The position numbers were made by a program, and so were the translations under genes. Below, in pieces: positions 34,457 through 45,458 of a stretch of DNA of 64,000 nucleotides. The stretch's first letter is position 1. Each line of letters opens with the position of its first letter. The DNA lies in contig OX637393.1 of NCBI GenBank assembly GCA_951799425.1, positions 24,756,744 through 24,820,743 of the forward strand. The letters run 5' to 3'. The stretch is from Ilex aquifolium (lineage: Eukaryota > Streptophyta > Magnoliopsida > Aquifoliales > Aquifoliaceae). Below the pieces are notes generated by a model. The model searched no databases. It was not told the origin of the DNA and saw only the letters and a program-made list of their open reading frames with translations.

Positions 34457-36391
34457 TGTTCTTGATCCGAAATGTGTACACCCAAGTGCAGGCGGTCAAG
34501 CTGTAGTAATAATCCAGTTTGAGTCCGGAGTCGAATCCACAGGGAACTTTTGTTGATATTTCTAAGGCAAGCAATGGTAGAGACCTATTGATTGTAACCC
34601 TTGAGATTTGCTGTGAGATATGAGTTTTCCTGGACAGAATATAAGATTCTTTCCAAGAGGATTTTCTTAACAAAATAGGAGATAAGTGCTAATTAAAAAG
34701 AGTCACTCTTTAGTGCAAGGATCTGGACATGTAGTTAGTTATCCGGTTTGTCATAATTGTGCTTGATAACTCAATTAACTCCCGTGTCAACAGCAAGTTA
34801 ATCGGAAGATAAAGATGGATTGTGAGAATTAAGAACATGATTCCGATGTCTTTCTAGAAGTTTACAAGAATTGTCTGTGCCGAGACTTAACCCGTCTACA
34901 AACAAGCAAGTATTTCTAAAAGACATCCAATCATGATATTAATATTCCATTCTTTAAATGAAGTACAATAAGGGGGAGGATTGAAGGGTAGTCATGAAGA
35001 TCTAGCCGGGGTACTTGCCTTGAACTGATGAGTCTTTCTATGCAAGAGTCATCCGTGTCATAGAAAGAGCTCACAGTTATACAAAGTACCTTAGTTTTGC
35101 TAGATGCAATCAATCATCCAATAACAAGAAAAAATAAACGTTAAGCATAAAAACAATGCACAAATATGATTCCCGGATAACTTATACATGTCCTTATCCT
35201 CTTACTAAAGAGTGAATGAGAAACTACTCACTCTTCATGGCTTGGGTAAAGCTAGAAAAGTGAGTGATGCTCATCCCTCCAAGTAGAGAACTTAAAAGAT
35301 AAAGTAACAACAAACACGGAGCCAATCTTTAACAAAGAATGGGTGAATCACGTTCCACTCTTCACGGCTTTGGTAAAGCTCTAGAAAAGTGGAAGAGTTT
35401 CACTCTTCTAAGAAAGAAAGAAGCTCAAGCAATGGAAGTGAAATGCATGAACAATAAAAGTAGAAGAAAGCTAGTCACATTTGGAGAGTGGCTTCCTCAA
35501 CCAAGAATTGGAGGGTTGCTTCCTCAACCAAAAGATGAACTATCTCTCTTCTATGCATGTAAAATGAAAGCATAAGCATAAAACTACTTTTATAACAAGC
35601 AAGAGATGTTGGACTAAAGTCAAACTAATCTCTAAGATAAAAACTTCATACAAGGAAAATAAGCTAAATCTACAATGAGAGTGGGAGTCTAAGCCTCCAT
35701 CAATTATTTTTCTTGGCTCCCTTAGCTCTCCAACAAGGGGAGTATTTATAGGCAATAGGAGGAGACAAGAGGAGGTGAAGGAATAGTGTTTGCCGCCCAA
35801 GTCCAAGTGAAAAGTCAACAACTCTGCTGCCAGTCTGTGGAGAACGTTCGAACGTGAGTTGGCGTTCGAACGTTGTTTCTGTTTTTGCACTAAGGGCGTT
35901 CAAACGTTGACTGCCGTTTGAACGTTTCTTCTGTTTTTGCACTAAGGGCGTTCGAACGCCAGATGTGTTCTGACCCTTTCACTCGAGTGGTCTGTTATTC
36001 TTCTAAGAAGTTCAGTTCCAACTCTATGCAGTAGTCTGGTCTTCAATCAACTCAAGTGCACGTTCGAACGTGAGTTGGCGTTCGAACGTGACACTCAAGT
36101 GCTTCAGAGCTTCAGTCTTCTTTCCTAACTGCAACACGCCTTCTCTTAGCAGTTGAGTCTGCTACAATGTAATGTGGACGTTCGAACGTGAGTTGGCGTT
36201 CGAACATTCTGGCTGTGCTCCAAGCTTCTACAATTTTGGGCTCTAATGTGTTGGTGTTGCATCCAAGTGTGGTACTTGTTGTTCTTGGGTCCTTGTTCAG
36301 TTTAGGGCCTGAAATGACATCAGTTAAACTCCATCAAAGTACAATTAGTCTTAAAACGGCATAGTAATATGCTAATTTTAAGTGCTAATCA
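34457..36391 (-). repeat. 3' LTR of element F
   Basis: The LTR is 1935 bp, TGTTCTTGATCCG on the left and GCTAATCA on the right of the plus strand. The minus-strand TATA box is at 35743-35750. Seven TTCGAA-centred palindromes and two variant ones lie at 35844-36208. Short ORFs inside, repeated in the right LTR and in S4, are LTR sequence and not genes. Confidence 0.93.
35844..36208 (-). repeat. CGTTCGAACG palindrome array in the F 3' LTR
   Basis: Pairs of the form ACGTTCGAACGTGAGTTGGC + GTTCGAACG recur three times, with single or variant copies between. They are separated by unrelated sequence of 20-100 bp, and all lie upstream of the TATA box in the element's direction. The right LTR (46847-47141) has six copies and S4 has nine. 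Confidence 0.88.
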
Positions 36392-36427
36392 CACCCCCCA
36401 ACTTAAATATTGCTAGTCTCTAGTAAA
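36391..36427 (-). other. Polypurine tract and PPT-proximal hairpin, element F
   Basis: On the minus strand TTTACTAG-AGA-CTAGCAA (36410-36427, one mismatch) precedes TATTTAAGTTGGGGGGTG against the LTR end. Its geometry is as in E and B. Confidence 0.75.
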
Positions 36428-38224
36428 TATAAAAAAGAAAAATCTACTCCTAATGCCATTTTCGTAGGTCATCCGGTTGCATTTAGCTTATGCAACAAGC
36501 CGTTGAACCACTAGGTTTACCCTAGCGGACGAGTGTTGTCTCGTGAGGGTTTCCAGGGAAGCTACCCACAAACTTCAGTCGAACAGATGTGCATTGGAGA
36601 ATGCTGATTAAAGTAAATTAGCATCATGGTCGTTGGGACACCAGATTCTCAATTTTAACTTATATCTCACACGTCCTTATTTCACAGGTATTCATTCTAT
36701 GCAAAAATTATCATTTGTTACATTGGTATTTGAAATTCTCAATGTAGTAGGAATCATCATTCAAGCAACAGGAATTTGTTATATAACAAATACTCCCTTT
36801 TATCACCTTCCATGCATAGTTTCGATTTCACAAACCTCACGTAGTATACCCTCAGCAAAAGTTCACTCTGATTATAGTGACTTGTTTCTCACAGATCATG
36901 TGATCAGAAGATGGCCAATCGAAAAATCACATGCACAATTAGAAAGGGAGCGCTAGTTTAAGGAAGCAATAAATCATGTTTGGCATAATCTCATGAAAGG
37001 ATATTGACGCTATTTAAAGAAATGCTATTTACCATATCCCAATTTTGATTAACAACACATGCATGTAACAGACTTGAGATCAATTAGGGCTTTTCATAGG
37101 TTGTAGAGTGGCCAGAGGTCAGCGGCTAACGAAACGACGTCAGGGATTTTCAAAAGCTATCTTATGTTTACGTATTGTAGCACACCTTTTTCTAACTTTT
37201 TGATATTTTGTCTGGAGATGACATTTCTTTCTTTCACTTTTCTCATTTTTCACTTTCTTGGCAAGTTCTTGCCTTTTTGCTTCTTTTCTGTTTCAATTGT
37301 TTCAATCAACTCTTCTTGAATGATAATCTCGAATGCTTCTTTTTCTTTTCCTTTTTCTGTTATCATATTACAAAGAGGATGTAAGAAAATTAGATAGCCA
37401 AGGTATGTCAAGTATGTTTTCCTGTGGATTGGTAATCATATAGGTTTATCAAAGAAAAATTCATACATTGATGGCTCAAACATGGCTAACGAGGGATAAG
37501 TTTTGTCAAAGAAAGGTCTAAGGCTCAATATTATATCAAAGATGGCCTAAGATCATTTCTCAAGCATGTGCACATGTATGTGTCGTATGCGATGGTTCCT
37601 TGTGGGATATGTCAATAGATCACTTTTAAGTGCGTCAATCAAAGCAAGGTTAATGAGATCATTCAAAAATTGAGAGTGAAAAGAATTTACTTGAGTAAAC
37701 ATTGATTGTCTCTCGAAAGCATCGTTAGGTTCGAAACTCACCCTAGTGTTCTTTGTTATCTCCACTGTGTATGTCGGGTTTTCCAAGGGGTATTGGTTAT
37801 ATACCAATTCCATTTTCGAGTCAGATCTTCCTGTACCTTTAAAATAACAAATATCGATGTACATATGACAATTTAAGTATAGAGAGAATACCAATTTTTT
37901 CAAGAAATGTGGTTTTAAGTCTCGGTTGATAAATTGAGGTGTCAAACCGATCATGTGCATATTTACTCTAGCATGCATTCTTAACATCCACATTTGTTCC
38001 ATCACATTTTAATTTTATGCTAAATCTAAAAATGCATTAAAACAAATAAAAGTGATAAATGGAACCATTCATTTCTCAAAATATCATCTTTTAATATCAA
38101 CGGTTCGATTCATTCACAATCACACAAAAAAAACTTACAACTATCAAAGAAGAAATTCGTAAAAAGAACCATAGGAGGGTTTTGAAATGAAGAAGACGAA
38201 CCAGGCTTTTGTAGCCTGAGTTGT
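36428..38224 (-). other. Noncoding 3' internal region of element F
   Basis: The block next to the LTR (36470-36580) is conserved with E and B, including the TTGCAT/ATGCAA stem and the ACGAG/CTCGT stem (36529-36544). A pyrimidine-rich tract is at 37190-37370. An open frame near 37553-38005 corresponds to noncoding DNA in E and B and shows no domain. Confidence 0.7.
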
Positions 38225-38526
38225 AACGTTCGAATGTTGGTGACGTTCGAACGTGGGTAGAAGGATTTTAAACAGACCGTTCGAACGTGGTTTGGCGTTC
38301 GAACATGGTGAGCTCTCAGTACTTTTGAGTTCTGTCAGAGGCCAAAGTGTTGTAGGTTCTCTTCGTTCGAACGTTCTATTGGCATTCGAACGTTAATCTC
38401 GTTCGAACGGTCTATTGGCGTTCGAACGGATGGAGATCCCAGTACTTTCACGTTTCATCAGAAGCTTCATCAGAGGCTGAGTACTGTAAGCAGCTGACAT
38501 TCGAACGTTACCTGGCGTTCGAACAG
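38225..38526 (-). promoter_or_regulatory. Internal CGTTCGAACG palindrome region of element F
   Basis: About nine TTCGAA-centred palindromes, several in the paired arrangement seen in the LTR (CGTTCGAACGTGG + TTTGGCGTTCGAAC), lie between the small protein and the noncoding 3' region. The position corresponds to the internal cassette of E and B. A clear TATA box is not seen downstream. Confidence 0.7.
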
Positions 38527-38794
38527 TGAACCAAAAATTTAAAATTTTTCTCCACTACACTATATACAATCAAAGAAGGCAAAACATACATATTTAAATA
38601 AAAAAACTAAGGCGTCTCAGGATGAACCTCTACCTACGCTTCAGGTTGGTATTTTGGGATATTCCTTACTTGGCCTATATTTTCATTTCAGTCAAAAGAA
38701 TTTATACAAAAAGATTTTTACACTTTTTACACAAATTCGGACCTTTGGCTTTTCACTCCCCCAACAAAAGTACATATTTCCTACAGAAAATTAT

Positions 38795-39205
38795 CTAATC
38801 CGAGTCTCCCTCTGTGTCTGTGTAGAATGGACAACCAGTAACTCTCCCAACTTCCTCTCTCACAAATCGGTTAAGCACAGTACCGGAATAGCATGGCGTA
38901 TCAGGGTAATCCTTACTCAGCCCATTTACTATCCAGTCTAATCGATCAAGTGCGCGATCGAAAATTGGTTCAGAACACTGGTTGTACCTTTTTTCGTGAA
39001 AGACTCTGCCACACTGTTTACAGGCACCAAGCCTTTTGGCACGACGGCGTTTGGCAAAGCTGCTTCTGCCACAGAGGGGTTTCGCTTGTTTTTCTTGGAT
39101 TTCAGCCTTCCTTACTAATATTGCTTTTCTCATGATCATAGTATGCACATCACATGGAAAGGTACGTAGAACTCCTAGGCTAAACCAAAAAAGTTTTACA
39201 TCCAT
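38795..39205 (-). CDS. Small Cys/Arg-rich accessory protein, element F (136 codons, open)
   Basis: The reading frame is open from MDVKLFWFSLGVLR to a C-terminal acidic tail (FYTDTEGDSD). Features in order: a hydrophobic N-terminus, MRKAILVRKAEIQEK (basic), PLCGRSSFAKRRRAKRLGAC (very basic with Cys), CKQCGRVFH (a CxxC), and RYNQCSEPIFDRALDRLDWIV. The cysteines could form a zinc ribbon and the RRRAKR stretch a nuclear localisation or RNA-binding patch; both are inference. E and B have decayed relatives in the same place after integrase. I do not recognise the family. Conservation across two element families argues that it was a real retrotransposon protein. Confidence 0.7.
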   Translation of the reverse strand: MDVKLFWFSLGVLRTFPCDVHTMIMRKAILVRKAEIQEKQAKPLCGRSSFAKRRRAKRLGACKQCGRVFHEKRYNQCSEPIFDRALDRLDWIVNGLSKDYPDTPCYSGTVLNRFVREEVGRVTGCPFYTDTEGDSD

Positions 39206-39233
39206 GATTACTAAGTTTTAAGACTCATATCTA

Positions 39234-39263
39234 GTTCTTTAACGTCTGTCAGTCACAAAGACG
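39234..39263 (-). other. Conserved hairpin/AG motif upstream of the small ORF, element F
   Basis: TTCTTTAACGTCTGTCAGTC followed by ACAAAGACG on the plus strand contains the stem CGTCT/AGACG with an 11-nt loop. On the minus strand it reads CTGACAG just before ACG, compatible with a 3' splice site about 35 nt before the ATG at 39205. It is shared with E and B. Confidence 0.55.
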
Positions 39264-39774
39264 ATTGAAGCTGATTCATAATCATCAATTTATACAATCA
39301 ATGTTCAAACATGATCAACAACGACAATATAAAAAATTTTAAAAATTTACAAAAATATGAACTGATGAACTGATCATACCCCCCAACCTAAACTGAACAT
39401 TGTCTCCAATGTTTCGAATTTACCGGTTCATGGATTGTGGAGACGAGGTTGAATGGTAGAGATATGTTCACCCGCTGAGACCTACAAATAAAAACACAAA
39501 AATTACTCATCTGTACACAGATCTGGATTTTGGGTAGGCTGAAAATCCTTATATGTGAGTGCGAATAAAAGAAGAACACCCGTAAGCAAATATAAGATTA
39601 AAATGCAACACATGAAGCAAAATATCGTGTTTGTGGAGTGTGTGGTCATGGGTGGTTTCTCGCATAACAGAGAACTCAAAGACGAACAAATGGAAGAAGA
39701 AGAAAAGAAAAAGAAGAAGAAGAAGAAGAAATGGGGGGGGCCAACTGCGGCGGCTGGGAGAAAAAGTGGGTGCC

Positions 39775-42700
39775 TTAAAAAGGCGCCCCAGTGGGTCGGG
39801 TTGGAGTAGATTTTTCCTGATCCGATCCACTGGAGTGTCGGCATGCGCGAATTTCGGTGGAGTACTCTGGTTCCATTAAAAGAATGGTTTCCACATTTTT
39901 AACAAAATCCTCCAAAAATGGTTTTAACCGCTGACCATTAACAGTAAAACTATTACCGTTTGCTGGGTTTTCCACTTCAACTGCTCCATGTTCAAACACC
40001 TTTTTGACAATGTAAGGCCCAGTCCATCTTGATTTCAACTTACCAGGAAAGAGGCGGAGTCTTGAATTAAATAGCAAGACTTTTTGAGACGGCTCAAAAG
40101 ATTTCCGCACAATGTGTTTGTCATGAAAAATTTTCATCCTGGTTTTAGCAATCTTAGCATTTTCATATGCTTCATTTCTCAATTCCTCCAATTCATTTAT
40201 CTGAAGTTTCCTTGCTAGCCCAGCCTTGTCCAAGTCAAAATTCATTGCTTTAATGGCCCAGTATGCCCTATGTTCCAATTCCACAGGCAAGTGACATGGC
40301 TTTCCATAGACTAATCGATAAGGAGACATGCCTAAAATTGTTTTAAAAGCAGTACGGTATGCCCAGAGCGCATCAGTTAGTCTTAACGACCAATCTTTGC
40401 GATCTGGATTCACCGTTTTTTTCAAAATTAATTTGATCTCCCGATTAGCTAACTCAGCTTGTCCACTGGTCTGTGGGTGATAAGGGGTTGCAATTTTGTG
40501 AAAAATCAAGTATTTTTTCATTAAATTCCAGAAAGGACGATTGCAAAAATGAGCACCCCCATCGCTTATGATTGATTTCGGAATTCCAAATCGGGACAAA
40601 ATATTTTCTTTCAAAAATTTGATCACTGTTTTGTGATCATTGTTTCAGCATGGAATTGCTTCAACCCATTTGGATACATAGTCTACAGCCACTAAAATGT
40701 ACAGATAGCCAAAGGAAGGGGGAAATGGTCCCATAAAATCGATGCCCCAACAGTCAAAAATTTCAATTACCAGAATGGGGTTTAAGGGCATCATATTTCT
40801 TTTAGAAATGTTTCCCAACCTTTGACACCTATCACAAGTTAAACAAAAGGCATGGACATCTTTGAAAAGTGTGGGCCAGTAAAATCCACACTGCAATATT
40901 TTTGCAACTGTTTTTCTTGATGAAAAGTGGCCACCGCATGCTTCAGAATGACAAAATGTTATTACCTGGCTACTTTCATGAGCAGGGATGCAACGTCTTA
41001 TGATTTGATCTTTACAGTACTTGAATACGTAAGGATCCTCCCAAAAGAAGTTACGAACCTCCCTCAAAAATTTCTTTTTGTCCAACATGGTAAATGATGG
41101 AGGGAGTGTACCAGTAGCAAGAAAGTTAGCAATGTCTGCATACCATGGTGTCCTATCAATCATGAACAGTTGTTCATCGGGGAATTTCTCATTGATTGAC
41201 AGTCCATCCTCATGAAATTCATAGGTTAGTCTGGACAGATGATCTGCCACCACATTCTCGACACTTTTCTTGTCCTTGATGACAAGATCAAACTCTTGGA
41301 GCAAAAGTATCCATCTCAAGAGTCTTGGTTTGGCGTCCTTCTTTGTGAGCAAATATTTTAGGGCTGCATGGTCAGTGAATACAGTAACAGAAGAACCAAC
41401 AAGATAAGAACGGAATTTTTCCAGTGCAAAAACTACAACAAGCAATTCTTTCTCAGTTGTCGAATAATTCATTTGAGCATCATTCAAAGTTTTACTTGCA
41501 TAGTAAATCACATGGGGTTTCTTATCTTTTCTTTGTCCCAATACAGCACCTACAGCAAAATCACTTGCATCACACATTAGTTCAAAGGGAAGATTCCAGT
41601 CAGGGGGTTGCATTATTGGTGCAGAAATTAACATGTCTTTTAGCTTGTCAAAGGCTTTTTGGCATGCTTCATTCCAATCAAATATTACATCCTGACTTAG
41701 GAGGTGACACATGGGTTTTGCTATGGTACTGAAATCTTTTATGAATCTCCTGTAGAAACCTGCATGTCCTAGGAATGATCGAACATCCTTTACAGTCTTA
41801 GGGGCAAGCAAATTTCCAATCAAATCTATTTTTGCCTTGTCAACTTTCATGCCTTCAGACGACACAATGTGACCAAGGACAATGCCATGTGTTACCATAA
41901 AATGGCATTTTTCCCAATTGAGCACTAGGTTGGCTTCCTTACATCTGATCAGTACTTTCTCCAGATTAGTTAAACACAAATCAAAGGAATCTCCATAGAC
42001 AGAGAAGTCATCCACAAATACTTCCAAAAAAATTTCAACCATATCACTGAACAAGCTTAGCATACATCTTTGGAATGTTGCAGGAGCGTTACAAAGTCCA
42101 AATAGCATCCTTTTGAATGCAAAGGTGCCAAAGGGGCATGTGAAGGTTGTTTTCTCCTAATCATCTAGGGCTATCTCAATTTGGTTATACCCTGAATACC
42201 CATCTAAGAAACAGTAAAATGCATGACCTGCAATTCTCTCTAGGACTTGGTCAAGAAATGGGAGAGGAAAATGATCTTTTCTAGTGACCAAATTGGGTTT
42301 TCGATAATCAATGCACATTCGCCATCCTGTGACGACTCGAGTTGGTACTATTTCATTTGCATCATTTTTTACCACTGTGACCCCAGATTTTTTTGGCACG
42401 ACTTGGGTTGGACTAACCCATTTACTATCTGAGATAGGGAAGATTATCCATGCATCTAAGAGTTTGAGTACCTCAATTCTCACAACTTCCTTCATGTGAG
42501 GGTTCAGTCGTCGCTGCATTTGACGAGAGGGTTTTGAATCCTCTTCAAGGTATATGGCATGATTGCAGATTAACGGGCTTATACCTTTCAAGTCAGCGAT
42601 GGTCCATCCAATGGTGCTTTTATGACTTCGAAGAACTTCAATTAGTTTAGACTCTTGCAAGTCTGTGAGTTTAGATGAAATTACCACTGGGTATAACTCA

Positions 42701-42957
42701 TTCTCTCCTAAAAATGAATATTTGAGGTCAGATGGGAGAGGTTTCAATTCAGACTTTGGTGGGCTAACACTTGATGAGACTGGCTTTGTGCCACTTGGTG
42801 AAATTTCTTCGAATTTGGGTGTCCATGTCTCAACAGTATGAGTAGGGCCACTTGGTGGATTTGGGTCATCATCTGTTGTTTCTGATGAGATGAGTTCTAA
42901 CAGAGATGATTCAGTAGGATCCTCACAGAATGTATCATCTAGATGTTCCTGTATCAA
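39775..42957 (-). pseudogene. Reverse transcriptase, RNase H and integrase region of element F
   Basis: On the minus strand: reverse transcriptase with [50 protein letters not shown] and the catalytic FVDD of FVDDFSVYG; RNase H with [15 protein letters not shown] and [12 protein letters not shown]; integrase with the HHCC finger ([10 protein letters not shown] ... CLTCDRC), the core ([38 protein letters not shown]) and the tail ([31 protein letters not shown]). The motif set is of the Athila lineage. The integrase tail is the part that A and D retain alone. It is a fossil with a few breaks. Confidence 0.93.
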
Positions 42958-42960
42958 AGA

Positions 42961-43512
42961 TTATATGGAGTTTACTTCCCTTTCTTCCTTTTCTTCTTCT
43001 GGATGTTTAGCAATATTGAAAATGTTCAGTTCGAGAGTCATATTCCCAAAAGTTAATTTCATGACTCCATTCCTGCAATTGATTAAAGCATTGGAAGTTG
43101 CTAGGAATGGTCGACCAAGAATGACGGAAATTTGGTTCTCCGAATTTATTGCTGGTTGAGTATCCAGAACAATGAAGTCAACAGGGAAGACAAAACTATC
43201 TACTTGGACAAGCACATATTCAACAATCCCTCTGGGGGTTTTGACAGATCTGTCGGCCAACTGGAGTGTGACACAAGTGGGTTTCAGTTCACCCAAACCC
43301 AACTGTTGATAGACAGAGTAGGGTAGCAAATTAACGCTGGCTCCAAGGTCTAACAAAGCTTGTTCAATCCTGAAGTTCCCAATGATACATGAGACAGTCG
43401 GACACCCTGGGTCTTTGTATTTTGGAAGGGTTTTATGTTGAAGAAGAGCACTAGCTTCTTCCATTAGGAAAGCTCTCTTTTGGACATTCTGGCTTCTCTT
43501 GACTGTGCACAA
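42961..43512 (-). pseudogene. Protease region of element F
   Basis: On the minus strand: LCTVK-like start, PGCPTVSCIIGN, ALLDLGASVNLLPYSVYQQL (active-site region with DLGA), LADRSVKTPRGIVEYVLV and SVILGRPFLATSNALI (flap and ILGR motif). An acidic EEEKEEREV tail leads on towards reverse transcriptase. It cleaves the gag-pol polyprotein in active relatives. Confidence 0.9.
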
Positions 43513-43614
43513 GTCTTTTAGAAACTTGGCATAAGACGAAACTTGTTTGATTGCATCCAGAAATGGGATGTTGATATTTACTTGCTTAAAAAGCTCGTAA
43601 ATTTCAGGCTGATT

Positions 43615-45339
43615 TTACACTTTCTGTTTGGTTTTGAGTCGATGAGGAAACGGAGCCGGAATGGGATACGAAGGTTCCGTTTTCTCAGAAGGTTCTGGCT
43701 CTTGTTCAATCACAGGCTCAAGGTCTTTCTCAAGTTCAGTCTCAATTGGTTCAGGTTCAGATGATGGATTGGCTGGGCTTGACTCAGGTCTTGGCTTGGG
43801 AATGAGTATGTCTCTGATTGTCTTGTCAATCACCTTGCCACTTCTCAGTGTCGTGACAGCTTGGGCTTGGTCTTGGGTGTTTCCTGTTGTTGAAGGGTTC
43901 CCTACATGGAATTGGCCTTGTGGTTGCTTTGGTTGGGCAGGAAACTTGCCCTTTTCGTGTATGACCATGGATTGAGTCAACTTTTGGATGTGGCTTTTAA
44001 GATCCTCAAAAGATTGAGTGATCTGGGTTTTGAAATCAGTGAAAGCCTGTGTGGAATTATTGTTATAATTCATTTGACTTTGCATGAACTGATTCAGTGT
44101 GTCCTCAAGGTTCCTCTTTTGTGGTAGTTGATATGGTTGATATGCAGGAGGTCCTTGGGGTGGTGGGTATGGCCCTTGTTGTTGGTTCATGGGTATTGGT
44201 TGTGTGTTCTTCCAACTGAAGTTAGGGTGGTTTCACCACCCTGGATTGTATGTTTCAGAATATGGGTTGGAGTAGGGCTTGTTGAAGTTGGAAACTGCAT
44301 GTGTTTGTTCCAACAAGACTTCTTTAAATGCTAGGATGGTGGGACACTCCCCAGTAGGGTGTCCTGTTAGCGCACAGATTCCACACACTTGCTCGGTGGA
44401 AGGGCTAACATCAACTTGATGGACTTTCTTCATCTCTAAAGCTTCAAGCTTTCGAGACAATGTGGACATTTTTGCTCTCAAGTCATTATCCTCTCTCAAG
44501 ACAAATTTTCCTCCTTGGGAAGTAGATGGTCTGGCTTCTACAGTGGTAGGGGCGGCTGAGTCCTACATCTGAGAACTGTCAGATATGGTGTCGAAAAAAT
44601 TGAATGCCTCCTCCGGACTTTTTCCCATGAATTCTCCTTGGGCCATCATTTCGACAAACTGACGTAGTCTGGAAGGTAAGGAGTCATAGAAAAATCCTAC
44701 CAAAGTCCAATTTTCAAAAGCATGATGTGGGCAGGATTGGAGCAGATCTTTGAATCTCTCCCAACTTTGATAAAAAGTTTCTCCTTCTTTGACCGCAAAA
44801 TTCATGATTTGCCTTTTTAGTGCATTTGTGCGGTGTAGAGGAAAAAATTTTCTAAAAAATTCATTTTGTAATGCTTGCCAGTTGGGTATTGAAAAAGCCT
44901 TTAAAGAATTTAACCATTGTTTGGCTCTATCCCTCAAGGAGAAAGAAAACAGTTTCATCTTGGCCAATTCAGAATTGTCTTGAAATGTTCCACACACTTC
45001 CTCAAAATCTTTTATATGCAGATATGGATTTTCTGCATCCAATCCATGACACACGGGTAATAACAGCACTGTCCCCTGCTTTACAGTAAAGAGGGGAGCA
45101 TTTTCAGGAAAAATAAAACAAGAGGGGACACTGTTTCTTGTGGGATTTAAGTAATCCCGCAAAGTTCGGATGTTAGGGACCTCCTCCTCTCTTATAGGAA
45201 CTTCTCCATTTCTTTCATTATTTGTCATACTACCCTCACAAGAGTCTGCTACTGATCTAGGTGAATTTGGTTCAGGCTGATTCACAGACTCACACGATTC
45301 TGCCGGCAAATTTTGGAAGTGAGGAGTGCCCTCAGTCAT
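43615..45339 (-). pseudogene. gag region of element F
   Basis: The region starts MTEGTPHFQNLPAES, about 95 nt inside the primer site. The gag core contains IRTLRDYLNPTRNSVPSC, ENPYLHIKDFEEV, MKLFSFSLRDRAKQWLNSL, FFPLHRTNALKRQIMNF, TFYQSWERFKDLLQSCPHH and MGKSPEEAFNFFD. A zinc knuckle CX2CX4HX4C (CGICALTGHPTGEC) lies near 44345-44386, then a Pro/Gln linker and an acidic Pro/Glu repeat (EPEPIETELEKDLEPVIEQE). The order matches C. It is a fossil with a few breaks. Confidence 0.9.
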
Positions 45340-45435
45340 AAAGAAAATAAAACAAAGTTATTTACAATAAACCAAAGAATATACACAACGTTGAAGGTCT
45401 TTTTACCTTTCACCTTAAAACACCTTTTAAAGGTT

Positions 45436-45452
45436 CCCCGGCAACGGCGCCA
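45436..45452 (-). other. Primer-binding site (tRNA-Asp), element F
   Basis: The minus-strand sequence TGGCGCCGTTGCCGGGG matches the complement of the 3' end of tRNA-Asp(GUC) exactly, a few nt inside the LTR at 45459. Confidence 0.95.
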
Positions 45453-45458
45453 AAAACT

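Noticed and set aside
34500-34560. GTCGAATCCACAGGGA, reminiscent of a tRNA T-arm
   Set aside because: No acceptor, D or anticodon arm can be drawn around it, and it is F-family LTR sequence repeated in the other LTR and in S4.
35339-35575. 78-codon open frame present also at 46342 and, reversed, at 50364
   Set aside because: Conserved only because all three are copies of the F-family LTR. Substitutions do not favour synonymous sites by eye, and no domain is seen.
37553-38005. Open frame of 150 codons on the minus strand in F
   Set aside because: It overlaps DNA that is noncoding in E and B, has no recognisable domain and its codons are not conserved.
39555-39879. Lys-rich open frames antisense to the end of the F integrase
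   Set aside because: They are the reverse reading of an A/G-rich spacer and the integrase tail.
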